A stretch of 64,000 bases of DNA. Origin: Sipunculus nudus (taxonomy: Eukaryota > Annelida > Sipuncula > Golfingiida > Sipunculidae). Below, one piece after another: positions 49,481-61,679 of this stretch. The notes beneath the pieces are model-generated. The model did not search any database. It saw nothing but the letters and a program-made list of their open reading frames with translations, and was not told the DNA's origin. Location: positions 46,557,340 to 46,621,339 of the forward strand of contig CM049322.1 in NCBI GenBank assembly GCA_026874595.1, given 5' to 3'. The translations under genes and the position numbers were made by a program. Each line of letters begins with the position of its first letter. Positions within the stretch are counted from its first letter, which is position 1.

Positions 49481-51175
49481 AGGTTCACCGCCAATGTGCC
49501 AATGTAAACCGTCTGATCAGAAAATGTCTGAAAAGTTACTACTCTGGGAAAATTCTTGATAATTCCTATGACCAAAAGTTACTATGCAAAACTAGCCTAT
49601 TCTTTGTTGTTTGATGAACATTCTGTGTAATCTCAGGTTATTGATTGCCATCTACTTGTAAGTTATTTTAACCAGTTCTTCATGAACAAAGGTAACAACA
49701 TTAGAGTACGGCCTACTCATGTGAAAGTAACAACTTCACGGCAAGAAAGGTCATGACCTAAGCAAACAACAGTGAATTTGAGCCTGTTTCCATGCATGAC
49801 ATTACACATTTCTTCCTCGAAATATTGGGAACAAGAAACTCTACACACATGGCTACTGAATGCTTTGTGTCATTGAACTTCTCTGGGTCATTACAGACTT
49901 TTTAAACGAATCTTGGGAGACTTGCATTGTGTCTAACCACCTCAAAGTATCAATTATTCGTCCACTTCTAAAGACAAGGAATTGCAGGGCAGGAGTTGCA
50001 TATCTGAATAACATGTCAAAACTGCTTGAGTGGGTTTTAGCGAAACCGGTCGATGACTTTCAAGTAGAAAGTGATTAACATGCGCCGTGTCAATATGTAT
50101 ACCGAAGATGCGACACCAATGAAATAGCGCTTTTGAAAGAGCACAGCAATATTTCTTCTGTACTGTATGGTGTTGTTACTCTTAGACATCTCGGCTGCTT
50201 TTAATACTTTGTCACATAATTCATTATTTCGCTGTAAGAGTCAGTCTTCGGATTCAGAGGCACAGTCTTCAGTGGTTTGAGTCATATTTGACAGTGCGCT
50301 CTCGACATCTGGTCGTCACAATACACACAACGGACATATATTTCTCCGGACCTTTTATGAAAAAGTCCAAATATCCAAATAAAGTCCAGTGTTTACAAAA
50401 CAAGTTCATTTATATATCATTCCATATGGCCTTCGCCTGCCCTCGATTGACTCTAACCTCACAAATATAATTTCTTCGACAAATTCAGTTCACTTCCAGT
50501 ATTTTTGAAGCATTGCTAGGCTAAAGTTATATTACTCCGAGACTATATTTTTATTATCCTATAATTTTCTAATTTGACATAACCTCCACTTGCATTACTT
50601 GCATTACATTTGTGTCAGCGGTCATTGATTGGTCCCACTCTGACACCACAAAAGTGAGCCCCTAGGCTATGGCAATTTTTTAAATACACACGGCCACCTG
50701 AAATGATTTTACAGGCACAGGGATTTAGCGATCATGCAGGTGCCTGAAAATACTGTTAACATCACATCCAGGATCAAAGAGTGTCTCTTCTATGAATGGA
50801 TTCGTAGAAACAGTTTATGTTAAATAGTAATGAGGCAGAACTCATTGTATTTACACCGACATGCAGGGCCCACTTCATACAAGACGTGGTATATAATTGT
50901 TGGGTTAGGTGTTGTATGTCTAAAGCAGGCGTAGCGCAACCTCGGTGTGGCATTGATTGTACCTTCACTATGCGTGATGGTGTTGTCTCAGTTGCATTTT
51001 CTTGTTATATGCACCTACAGAATATCAGTCGGATACGACCATACCTATCAATGGACACAGCTAGGTTTTGGTGCCTGCACTATTCATGCACAAGGCTCGA
51101 TCACAACAATACTTTCCTGCAGGTTTAAAAGAAGTTTTGACGCTTTGCCACACGGTTTGTTAACGTAGCTGCACA
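49481..51175 (+). mobile_element. Decayed CR1-like LINE, unit B copy
   Basis: Same insertion and same internal deletion as 18735-20480. Palm motif A reads LDISAAFNTLSH, with the catalytic-position Asp replaced by Asn. The thumb-side piece is open here as one frame (50817-51128), containing LNSNEAELIVFT and YMHLQNISRIRPYLS, whereas the A copy is frameshifted. Confidence 0.8.
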
Positions 51176-51546
51176 AAGTTACGTTACATTCTTGGGCTAT
51201 AAACTCTCCAACAATATCTGACAAAGCTTACGACTGGGCTTCTATTTGACAATTCCATTTTCAGTCTCAAAATTTATGAACTTATATATCAGTATTCCAT
51301 ATTATTTAACATAGTTCCATTGAAAAAGATGAGACGATATCGACCAATTTAATATCGCCTCCCAGTAGGGACTTGCACAATAAAATAATTTCTATTGTTC
51401 TTTGCCATTATCTATATCATTGGACAGAGAAAAAAAAACTTATGACTAGTGGCACCAAGCTTAAATATAATTATGAACAACAAGTGAGTTACTTAAAAAA
51501 GTATCTGAAATGTGCTCAGTGTTGTTCACCTGTCCCCTTAATAAAG

Positions 51547-51560
51547 CCCCCCCCCCCCCC
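51547..51560 (+). repeat. Poly-C tract
   Basis: 14 C where unit A (20819) has only short C runs; a recent expansion. Confidence 0.9.
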
Positions 51561-52513
51561 CTCTACCTGTGACCACAAGTTAAGGCCAGAGGTACCCAAG
51601 GGACACACACTGACAGCTGAAAACTCACCCTGACATAAAAAGACAGCCAAGCATGACTTATCCTGAAACCATATCCAAACACACCAGGGAACCACACCCA
51701 CTCACATTATGCCACGCCTACAGTCACACAACCTAGAACCATGGCATTGGCAGAGTAATATGAACTTTTCATGAAAAATTAACAAATAAAACACATTTAA
51801 TGTGAACGTTTGGTTTCATGTTATCATTTGATTGCAATAGATTTAGAACATACTTATAAAAACATATATGAAAAATGTCCTATGTATGATAGAAAAATAA
51901 AGGAAAAAAGATGAACAATTCTACCAATACTTAATTTTTACTTTTTATAAATAAATGTTGGAATATAAATAATGTGTATTATAGATAAAAAATATACACA
52001 ATGTGACCATGTTCAATAAAAATACAAATAAAGCTGCATATATTCAGACAATGTGGACGTTTTATTGTTGTATATTATTCCACGGGTACAACGGGCCATA
52101 CCTATCTCCTGTACAGGCATGATGTACCTGAAATAAAATAAAAAAAATTAATAAAAAGATAAGAATAAAGGAAATACAATATACTTCAGTGTGTGAATTA
52201 TATTTTTAACCAAGCTTCAACCTAACTGGAGCAGTGGATATAGTTTACATTTTATTAACACAAGCTAAGTTGTATGTACACAAAGTGTTATAAATATAAA
52301 ATAATAGTATGAGGCATATATACCATTCACACATTACTTTTAGTAACAGAGTAACTAATAACAAAGACGAGCACGATCAAACATGGTATTATTATTATGT
52401 TTGTCCAATGAAACTGTCAAATACACTAGGTGAAGCGTCCCGCATAGATCGCGACACGATCCGTCAAAAAACTGTCAAACGCCGGGCTGTTACATAGTAA
52501 TTAGCTGCCATTC

Positions 52514-52600
52514 TGACGGTTGTCAACACATGAAACCACATGCTGACAGTTACTAGACAGTGAAACCACACTGACCAATAAAAATCTATTTTAAGCACCT
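52514..52600 (+). promoter_or_regulatory. 30-bp direct repeats with CCAAT box, unit B
   Basis: Counterpart of 21754-21840, with the two TGAC repeats, CCAAT and AT-rich stretch preserved, upstream of gene 3. Confidence 0.3.
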
Positions 52601-52784
52601 GAGCCGACATACATTACAATGTTTACAAATGGAACGCGTTTATTGTACCGCATCTGATTAAACTCTCAACAATGTATCGTTCTCATAACTATGACTAAAT
52701 CTCACTTTCAAAAGTTTTGACCCCTATTTTGGAAGCTAAATCTCGATATAACTTAAATAAAAAACTTAGCAGCACAAGTTCATC

Positions 52785-52975
52785 TTGACTTTGTCTTTCG
52801 AGTGGAGCCTGTGCAAAAGCAATTATATACCGCGCCAAACAGGTACTGCGAGCAAGGCGCCGGTCACAATTCCTTATGGCCGACCACCGTGACATGCGTG
52901 CGTAGCGCCGCCTACCGGAAATGCAAGTCCCTACTATCAGAGATATTCGAATCGACAAAAAAGCAAACACAGGGC
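52785..52975 (+). promoter_or_regulatory. GC-rich patch upstream of gene 3
   Basis: Counterpart of 22030-22230, including GGCGCCGGTCACAA and CTACCGGAAATGCAAG. Confidence 0.3.
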
Positions 52976-53374
52976 GGGGGTAACTTTCCTGTATTTTTTA
53001 AAACAAAAAATATATGTTATTATTGTTCGTACTACAAAGACGTTTTAATTTTGTGTCGAATCAGTTTATATTAAAAAGAAAACATGAGACCGGGGTGATT
53101 TTGTTTTGTTCTTGATTAAGATCATCAAATTATTTCAAGCGATCCTTATGGTCCATCCTCTAGCACATGGTTTCAACATTCATTATAAACGTTTGAAAAT
53201 ATGGTTCAAACCATAGACACATATAAACCCAGGCCGAACGCAAAACCCCTTCCACATTCGTTGGCGGAGGTAAACTGTTGAAAAGATGCTGTGAATATTG
53301 TTTGAAGTTATGCAGAATATATACAAAAAAATAAAATGTATTTATGTCATTTTGCATATTGGTTATAAAGGATA

Positions 53375-53640
53375 GTGTTAAAGGATATATACTTTCGGCT
53401 ACGTAGTTGTGGAAGCCAGGGATCTCGTCCTGTGTGCTCCTTCAGCTAAGTAAGATGGGCGATCCGGACTAGAAATCAGTGATTCTCGAATAAGCTTGAT
53501 TGGGTTAACATTGCGGATATAGTCGGGCATGAAATGGTTATGGACAACTTCCTCGGTCTGCTTCACGAAATCTCCGCATTAGGATCAAAGGTCTTATTGC
53601 CCTTGTAAACGCAACTTATAAAAAAACAATGCAAATTTTG
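53375..53640 (-). pseudogene. Broken copy of the antisense ORF
   Basis: Matches 22751-23107 but has a deletion of several bases (about 53570) and a one-base deletion (about 53425), which break the frame. Confidence 0.45.
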
Positions 53641-54096
53641 CTTGTATAAATGTTTGTACGACATACATAATCATAGTGCTATTATGTTAATATTTAACTT
53701 TTATCAAATATAATATGACATATTCTTTTGGTTGTTTCTTTTTGATATGAACATAGATTATATCCTTCTTGTAAATAACTTAGTTCAGTTCTTTAAGAGT
53801 CCATGAAAGACCAAATTTTTTAGAGGAGCCTGCTATATTCATTCAATGATATGTTCCAAATTGTATAAAAGAAATTTACCTGCAAGATAAACTCTACATT
53901 AATTGCATTAAGGTTAAGCTATACCCACCTCGAGCACAAACGTTTATCCCCTCCCCCCTTCATACTGAAATAGGGTTCCTGGAAACCACAAGGAAGTGTA
54001 CAACTGCTATTACTCCATCCACGTGATGTTATCTTGATGTAAATATAAGCCGACAGATCTGTCAGCACAATATATGAAAGTGGACCCGGAACTATC

Positions 54097-54151
54097 ATGT
54101 TTCGCTCATACATTTGTCTCACATATTTCATGTGTGTTCATATAAGAACAG
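54097..54151 (+). CDS. Receptor gene 3, exon 1 (signal peptide)
   Basis: Identical in sequence and length to gene 2 exon 1: ATG at 54097, hydrophobic core, ACA G|GTAATA donor in phase 1. The surrounding 50 bases are also nearly unchanged. Confidence 0.7.
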
Positions 54152-54159
54152 GTAATATG

Positions 54160-54196
<37 letters not shown>

Positions 54197-54568
54197 GTAT
54201 TTTAATGTATGTATAAATGTTTATAGGTGTGTGTATAATCATTGATATCGAAAAATCTTAATAGTGATGGGCAACATATAGGTTTTGCTTCAATTCAAGT
54301 TTGGTAAATAAAGTCAAAATCTCTCATAACACTTAATTCACTTGCATTTTAAGCCACCAAACCTGTGTGAGCAATGTTTTCAAAGGTATATTATATAAGT
54401 TCATAACAATAACATGAATTTGTAATCAGCGGCAGAAATAAGTTTTACCAACCTGAATATTTCATGCTTTTTTATTTTATTTTGTTAGAGAGTAAAGGGC
54501 TGAAGGTATTAGATATCTAATTCACAGACGCAATATGTGTTAATATATCCTCTTATCTTATTTTTCAG

Positions 54569-55129
54569 GTTTGCCACAATCATTAAGCAAATTTGGCACT
54601 TTCCAGGCTAAATGTGAGGGTAGAAAAAATATTGTGATCACAAACGTGACAAACAATAACGTCACTGGAGGTCTTAAAGAAGAACTGGAATACCTCAACA
54701 CGAAATGTAGGTTTAAGACAGAATGCAAACTGGTTAGGTCCGATATTCAGAATAGGTTTAGGGATAGTAAGAAGCCATGGTTTGAGAACAATTGGAAACT
54801 GTCTGTGAATTGCTTTTGTGTGACAAGTACATTTGGATTCGAAGGGTACCCTAACGACACTATCCGGTTAGAGAAGAATAACACCTATGCAGTCGTTAGT
54901 ATTGGCTATTTACAGGAAACACCGGACTCAAGAACGGGTAATCTGAGATTTAGATATGATGTGGACATCAAACTGCACTTTACGTTGATCAGTTGTCAAC
55001 ACGTGAAATTTCGTTTTAACCAGGAAGACGTCGAGTGTAATAACCTCGAAAATCACATCACTTAGTCACTGGATCTCACATGTGTTTTATGTCCGAATAT
55101 ATTTGCTGGATTTCTCCTCCTTGTTGAAG
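54569..55129 (+). pseudogene. Receptor gene 3, exon 2 with premature stop
   Basis: Same 561-base exon as gene 2 exon 2 with no indel and conserved splice sites, about 88% identical in protein. The reading frame closes at TAG 55063-55065, after ENHIT, so the last 22 residues, the stalk and the membrane helix would be lost. All six cysteines and the NVT/NDT/NNT sites remain, plus one extra cysteine (SVNCFCV). Replacements cluster at DS/NR, CF/HI, QETPD/GESPH and LEN/IGN. It is either a secreted truncated form or an early pseudogene. Confidence 0.6.
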
Positions 55130-57370
55130 GTACGAATCTTATTATACTTTTTTTATCAGTTATATCAGGTATATCCTTAATTTCTGACTTTCTGTCTCTT
55201 TCAAATATAGATGTTTCGCTCCAGCAATTGTGTTCAAGGGATTTTTGACATTATTCACTTGGTCATACGTTGTTTTCTTAGTGAAATGGAATATGTTCTC
55301 AAAGGATTACAACCCAGCATCAGTCGATAGCCATTGTATACCGATTTATGCCGTTAAACCCATTGATCAACAAATTAGAAATAAAAAAAAAATAATCACA
55401 TTATGATGCAATATTCTTCAGTTATTCAGCCTGGGAAATAGCCCGATAAGTTATAATATGTATTCTTTAATACACGTAAAATACATGTAAAAATATAGTT
55501 CATTTAATTGGCTTCGCACTCTTTACTTAATCTCTCTATTATACATGTATAAACGTTTAGAGTATTTTATTTTATTTAATATTTTAGTACCAGAGAGTGC
55601 CATTAACTAAGTATATTGATCTGCTTACTGGACTGATTTCTTCTGGCATTGCCCTAGCCCGTGCAATATGAAAACAATACTGGTACACCGGTTGAAATTA
55701 TGTTTTCACGAATCTGCCATGCCTGTTATCAATGCAAAAACCCATGAACAGTCTCACTCTTTATACACAGCGCTCAAGGGAGACACACACTCACTGCAGA
55801 CTATAATATTTCTGGAGGGTCTGTCCTATAAAATAATTCTAAGAAAGCCCTGTATCCATGAACAGTTACCTAGCCTTTCTAACTTTGTGCTGATGCATTT
55901 TGACGGCAGTTCTAAAATACACATACATTTCACAAATATGGATTGATCTTTCCAGGAAGTTTAAAGAACCATATATTTTTGCTCGTCGGTTTATCAATGC
56001 AAACGATTGGGAAAAAAAGGCGAATATATCTGCCTACAAATAGATGTATAATATGGTAAGCGCATGACATTGGCACGGTCATGACAGGTCTCGTGCCTTC
56101 ATCCTCATGATTCTCAGATCACTTGGATGAATATGGCATGTAGGGATAAAAAAAAGGCTGATATCACCAACCGCACATTCCTGGTCGTGTTTTAACCTTT
56201 TTATCTCTTTTGTCCACTTTTCTAGTTTTCCTAGGAAAAGCTTGTGTAGATGTCGCTTTATTTTTACACCAAATGTTTAGATACAAACATATGCGTTCCA
56301 ACCCATTTAATAAACCGATTCCGAAGAGACAATACTTTTTCAGGTTCCCATTTTGTTTTCTTGCTGTTAACATAATTGGTGGTTGTGTGTGTGAGGTCAA
56401 ACTATGAAAAACGTGTCTTCCATCGGATAATACGTTACAGTTGATGTATATGCCATTACAGTATCGTTTTCATTATGGTAAACATTGTGGCGGATCTACA
56501 CTCAAGTTAACTAAATATTTTACAAAGAAAAAGAAAAATGACAATGAACAGGTTTTATCTCAGCTGTTAGCAATAGCGATCACTCTTTGTCGGTTGTCCA
56601 TCTGTCCGTCCATAAACATGGGATAAATCGAAAGTACTCGGCCTGTCATTTTTAAAACTGAACATCAAGGAAGGTAAATAAAATAATCTCCACGGGCATG
56701 TGTAATTAGGTTACGATAATCTATGTTATCCAATTATGGGTTTTATGATTGTACACCCAAGAATAGTTGATATGTTGATATTTTTAACATGTCGCATGCA
56801 ACCTTTGATCAAGGAGAGTTAGATCAGTTCCTAAAGACTGGTGACGCCACCAGTATTTTTGTCTTATTGTTAATCATGTCCTCTTTTATTTTTGAGACTA
56901 CAAAGGATTCCGTCCTGATTTTAACAAGACGCAAACCGTAATCGTAATTTAAACTAGAAACTTCTAACTGAACATCCTTGGAGTTCCTCGCCAAATTTCT
57001 TTGGAGACCTGAAACTAGATCATGGCCAAAAAACTTGTTTACGAGGCAACAAGGCACTATATTCTGTTGGCTACCTCAAAAAATAATTTTGAGCACTCAG
57101 ACCACATACAGGCTACGAAACCGTAATTGCTGGATCCAGAAATTACATTCTTTAAGAAAAGGGAAGTCATTGGAATTATGTCTTGGACATGAGAAATAAG
57201 GTCACTGTCACCTATATTCCGTGACAAATGCGTAAGCACATGATTTGGCTACCCTGAAAGTCAGATGGGCACAAGTCTAAGCAATTTGACATTGAGACCT
57301 CTGACTTAACATCTAGAGTTCTTAGCAAAATCTTTTTGGAAACCTTAAAATAGACTGTTACTTATTTTCT
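55130..57370 (+). other. Downstream of gene 3 exon 2, unit B
   Basis: Aligned with gene 2 intron 2 at reduced similarity. ORFs at 55668-55946 and 56164-56400 are not conserved in A. Confidence 0.5.
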
Positions 57371-57393
57371 ATTGCACACGTGATATGGTGCAG

Positions 57394-57434
57394 ATCCGCC
57401 ACCGTACGATGTCCAATCCGATAACTGCATTTGA
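57394..57434 (+). CDS. Candidate terminal exon, PPPY tail
   Basis: After GATATGGTGCAG, phase 1, it reads PPPYDVQSDNCI then TGA. A PPxY plus YDV motif would suit a cytoplasmic tail, but the exon is short and unsupported by a paralog. Confidence 0.15.
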
Positions 57435-57929
57435 GCTTTCAATTGTGATTGTAAAATCAAAATTATGATTTATGTGAATATTTCTTAGGGTTAGGAAAGG
57501 CAACGTTTGGTTTGTTAGCAATGAACCGTTCTTAGAAACAGAAAAATCAGATTTAGGTACTTATTCATGATAAGGCGCATATTACATGAAATACCCTGTT
57601 TCTATTTGCTGCTGCTGTATCCTAGGCTGCTGCGTTGATGCTGGAGTCTTAACCTTTCTTTTCTTCATAAGGAGGGTTAAATTATAAACAGTCATAAACA
57701 ATTATCTAATCCGATGAAAGGTTAGATGTAACGTAGATATATCATAATTATCGTGCATATATCATGCATCTTGATAAGTACAGAGTATAATTTTCCAAAA
57801 TGGTGTAAATAATCATGAAAAGAATATATTAAGTCATCTTATCGCTTCTCCACGTTTTGAAAAGGCAACTGTAAAACTGTGTAAATTGAATAAAGAAACA
57901 AAAGAAATTGAGTGAATACAAGGCAGACC

Positions 57930-58043
57930 ATGACGACAGCACCAGTATCAGATATTTCAGATATCTCCGTAGAGGCTTTCGACCTTTGGAATCCTTGTTT
58001 GGACAACATGTTCAAAGATCTTCCTGTGATTGAGATTTCACAA
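57930..58043 (+). CDS. Candidate N-terminal exon, unrecognised
   Basis: ATG at 57930 in a fair context (GCAGACCATGA). 38 codons with acidic, balanced composition (SDISDISVEAFDLWNPC, DLPVIEIS) run up to a possible donor CAA|GTATGC. The open frame continues to 58095 if unspliced. It is outside the duplicated units and has no known family. Confidence 0.3.
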
Positions 58044-58140
58044 GTATGCTCCGCTGGAAATATTGCGAATTTTTTTCATGTTAATGCTCGATGCTAGGTT
58101 TTTCCTTTATAGCTAAGCTGACTGAAAGCCAACTGACTTA

Positions 58141-58716
58141 GAGGAACCACTCTTCCTCCGTCGTCCGTTCGGTCGTCCGTGAACAATACCCAAGTCTTAA
58201 CTGTTTGATTTGAATCTTTTAATTTAACACCCAGAAAGGTCAATTGTTAATTCCCTGCACCAGAAAAAAAAATGTAACTGCGATGTATATTTTCGAGTTA
58301 TGGGACCCCTTTGATACCAAATCTCCAGTATCTGAATATTTGCGCATTGATTGCCATTATAATTGCCATGCATATTGATCATAGACAGTGTAATCAGTTC
58401 CTGTATCTCAAAATTACCTATGGTGTTGACATACACATTGTTAACATTATTTAAGCGTGTTATCAGCGAATGTCGTGGTTTTCATAACAGGGCCTCGAAG
58501 GAAGTGTCTCTCTTCCGTCTGGTTACAAGCATTTTGGATGCACTACACCATTTAGGCAGAAACATTAAAATTATGAAGGCATTATTTATGATTTTCTTAG
58601 CTTTTCATAAGTATTGCGCTTATAACGACACCACAGCTGGATCCATACCAAGTCCCACAGTATATTTGAAATAAAAATACTCTAATGTTTTCTGAAAATT
58701 TGCGAAAGTTTACTTA
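58141..58716. other. Non-coding with short pyrimidine repeats
   Basis: Begins with CGTCGTCCGTTCGGTCGTCC-type repeats (58158-58182). A 23-residue signal-peptide-like start (MKALFMIFLAFHKYC at about 58573) has no supporting exon structure. Confidence 0.4.
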
Positions 58717-59297
58717 TTAAAGTAAAGTTTTACAATATAAAGATCCTATTTGCTGAAGCAGGTCATCAAACAAATCGTCAGATATAATTTGACCGAGATA
58801 GGTGCTTTGTTTGACAAATGATAGTTTTTCTTGACCTAACTTGATGCACGGAGTGCCAACTCCTGATTTGTTTTTGTGTGAACGAGCAAGCGTACATACT
58901 GTTTTAGATTTGTTAAAGGCAATATTAGTCAAGGTGCCGTATTCACAATTGGCATCCACCAAAGCCTGTAATCTAGTCTCGGAGGGTGAAAACAGGACGA
59001 CATCATCCGCATACATTAGGTGATTATATTTCACATTACTTATACAACATCCAGTTGCTTATTATTCAGCCCATCGCACAAGTCATGCACATAAATGTTG
59101 AATAACAAAGGCGAAAGTATTCCCCTTTGCCTGACTCTGTTCGTGGCCTTGACCATTTTAGAATCTGAAAAATTCCACATGTTACACATTTCATGATTAA
59201 TATACCAATAAAATAGTATTCTAATGATAAATATTGGAATGTTTCGTCCCAGGAGCTTGTTTAACAGAGTAGTATATGACTGCATATGAAGCTGCAC
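58717..59297 (-). mobile_element. Non-LTR retrotransposon RT fragment, frameshifted
   Basis: Two minus-strand frames encode consecutive parts of a LINE reverse transcriptase. 59297-59040 holds TTLLNKLLGRNIP, YWYINHEMC and VRQRGILSPLLFNIY (palm motif B). 59034-58717 holds the catalytic MYADDVVLFSP (motif C), FNKSKTVC and YLGQIISDD. The break near 59045 looks like a single-base deletion. Sequence 5' of the first frame (59300-59520) is not RT, so the element is truncated at both ends. It differs from the CR1-like and L1/Tx1-like pieces elsewhere in the window. Confidence 0.88.
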
Positions 59298-59299
59298 AA

Positions 59300-59952
59300 G
59301 TTTCCGGCAGTAAAGTTACCGCCGATAGATGCGAATCTCGAGAGATTCGAGAGATTGGCAGTGAGCCAAGAGTATCTGCAAGACAGGTGGGCATTCCACC
59401 TAAGTACTCTGTCACAGGCAGAAACCTGAAATTTTTTTTGGTACTGTCTGCAGCTAATGCGTCGTGTTTTGCTAGCATTCTTATCTTTATGACTACGATA
59501 TGTTTTAATAGGTGGCGCCACTTATGTTCACCTTTTTATATGTGATCATGAAAGGTATATTTTACTCCTTATACCCGAATAAAATGCATTTTCAAGCTTT
59601 AGGTAGCTCTCCTAACCTGGACTGCAGCATAATGGAATATTTGTGTAGTTTCATTGTATTTTCATCGTTACTCAATATTATTCAGAGTTGTGTGTAGAGT
59701 AAAAGTGAAACCCCTGGAGCTCTTTTTAAGAACGACAGGATTCAGTTTGATTCAAGATAAAGAAATAATCTGATTATATCTTAATATTAAAATGTAATTC
59801 AGTATATATTTAAGCAGGACAGGCCAGAAATAACTTTTTATGATAACTCTTTATATATTTACTGATAAATTCTGTATAGATGGTGATTTATTCATCAGTA
59901 AAAGTTATGCATTAAGCACATATTTATGACTGTCATTATGTGGTAGTTTCAG
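59300..59952. other. Non-coding, unique DNA
   Basis: ORFs on both strands at 59276-59545 overlap without support. Nothing else recognised. Confidence 0.4.
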
Positions 59953-59982
59953 AAATGCAAGTTCAGCATTCTACAAAGAGAG
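59953..59982 (+). CDS. Gene 3 candidate mini-exon a
   Basis: 30 bases, phase 1-1, between GTAGTTTCAG and AGAG|GTGAGA, encoding MQVQHSTKR. A strong donor and matching phase are the only evidence. Confidence 0.25.
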
Positions 59983-60441
59983 GTGAGATTATTTTCGGTT
60001 TATTCAGGATATATTAATGTTTGATGCTGTTAATAGCACATTTTATTTCAGAATCTCTATATCAAGAAATTTTAATATTCGAAGTAGGCTATATTTGGCT
60101 TAATTTGATCTATACATCCATCTTTAACATACGGTAACATTTATGTAATGCGTAAAAAACTAAATTTGATGGATAATTCTGTTACAATAACTGAATTAAA
60201 AATAATTATGAGTTATAATACATTTAAAGATGTCTTGAAATAGTACTATTACATTTTCTTGGAACCATGTAATGCGTAGACATTTTTTGCTATTCCTTGC
60301 ACTTTTTGAATGCTCACATTTGCATGCTTATATGCATTCTCTGTTGTATTGTGGCCGGCTTACATTATAAATTTTATTTGATATGAAAATATATGCTTTT
60401 CTGAAATATACGACATATATATTTATATATTTATGTTATAG

Positions 60442-60468
60442 GTGGAGTATTTAGTCTAAAGTCGAAAG
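60442..60468 (+). CDS. Gene 3 candidate mini-exon b
   Basis: 27 bases, phase 1-1, between TTATGTTATAG and AAAG|GTAAAG, encoding GVFSLKSK. It would join mini-exon a and the tail exon at 61632 in frame. Confidence 0.25.
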
Positions 60469-61185
60469 GTAAAGTGTACATAAAGAGTGATGCCTTTTTG
60501 GTAGATTTAAGTATTAATTATCACAAATGCTGCCGAAGCGCATATAGGCTGAATGTATATGTATTGTATTTTTGAACGATATATATTGTTACCCTACTGT
60601 GTATAAATTCTTCTGTTGTTTATTATAATTATATCACCAGGAAAAGTTAAATATGTAGTTTGACACAATATATATAAAAATAAACCTCCCCGAATGCGAC
60701 CACCTCAAAAATGACACCCATTTAGTGAGGCCCATATGGTATATACATATTATAGCAATGTAAATGAAATTAAGGAGTTATAAGGATCTTTTTACTTCAT
60801 TCCCGTAGTGTTGTTTTTATTTTATTTGCTATGGCCACGGAGATTGCAGACAGTCAACAGAGTGAACATCGTTGTAATCGTTTTGCATATATACCGTTTA
60901 TTTGCTTTGTTTAAAAATCAGGTTATCAACTTTTGCATATCAGTTGTATATTGCAGTTATACATTCTCCCTGAACGAGGATGGAACATCTTCATCTGAAA
61001 GTACATCATTTAATCAATTGATATATGTTTATATGCATATGTTTTAGAAAGATATTGTGTCCTTTTTAACACAACCATCTTCAAATAAATAAACGCTCAA
61101 TCAGAAACCGAATTTCATCCTGAGGGAGGAAATACCCGTGTGAAACAGAAATATAAAATATATATTTTTCAATCTTAAAGCAAGA

Positions 61186-61187
<2 letters not shown>
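60469..61187. other. Non-coding, unique DNA
   Basis: The 79-codon ORF at 60808-61047 is hydrophobic and AT-rich with no exon support. Confidence 0.4.
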
Positions 61188-61253
<66 letters not shown>

Positions 61254-61256
61254 ATA
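61188..61256. repeat. (AT)n microsatellite
   Basis: Long alternating AT with one TTT interruption. Confidence 0.95.
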
Positions 61257-61631
61257 ATATGATAACCGTGTTAGTCTGATTTCGAAGCGCATGAAAATGG
61301 AGAATAACGCCTTTAATAGACTATGATGATAAGTCACAAAATGGGATTGCAAGGTGCACTATAAAGTATATTGAATGATAAAGCTTTATGCAGTTTAGCT
61401 CAGATCTATTTATTGGTCTTATTCTCCAGAAAAGAAAGAATAATTAAACTTTATGTTTAAAAAAATTATTAAAAAGATTATTCATTAAGTATTAAATTAA
61501 ATAACTACATGTATGTAATTTTATATATGTGATCATTAAACACATATAGAACTATATGGTAATAAATTCATTACTTTTGTAGAAAGACAACAAGAAAGAT
61601 CATTAGGCATTCTTCCCTGATCCGCCACCAG

Positions 61632-61678
61632 AGAAAAACGTTCCCATGGCAACCTACATTGACGTATTGTCAGCCTAG
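61632..61678 (+). CDS. Gene 3 candidate last exon, YIDVL tail
   Basis: After a pyrimidine-rich acceptor (TTCTTCCCTGATCCGCCACCAG), phase 1, it reads KNVPMATYIDVLSA then TAG at 61676-61678. MATYIDVL resembles the tyrosine stretch MYTYIDAY of the gene 1 tail (alternate frame). It would join mini-exon b in frame with a Glu codon. If translation starts further upstream in the same frame it adds a proline-rich PDPPPE. No transmembrane exon was found between 55129 and here, so the link to gene 3 is speculative. Confidence 0.3.
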
Positions 61679-61679
61679 T

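Larger units (their letters stand above)
39350..57370 (+). repeat. Segmental duplication, unit B
   Basis: Second copy of the unit described at 1-26270. It starts somewhat upstream of the window-edge equivalent, because 39350-39680 also resembles 28160-28490, a fragment of a further copy. It is shorter than A because it lacks the solo LTR region and the 14263 exon region. It ends near 57370, where similarity to A (26270) stops. It contains the last two exons of gene 2 and the first two exons of gene 3. Confidence 0.92.

Noticed and set aside
55668-55946. 92-codon ORF downstream of gene 3 exon 2
   Set aside because: The matching unit A sequence near 25000-25440 is not open; it lies in intron-like DNA.
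59276-59545. 89-codon ORF opposite the RT fragment's upstream flank
   Set aside because: No conservation, splice sites or motifs; overlaps two other chance ORFs.
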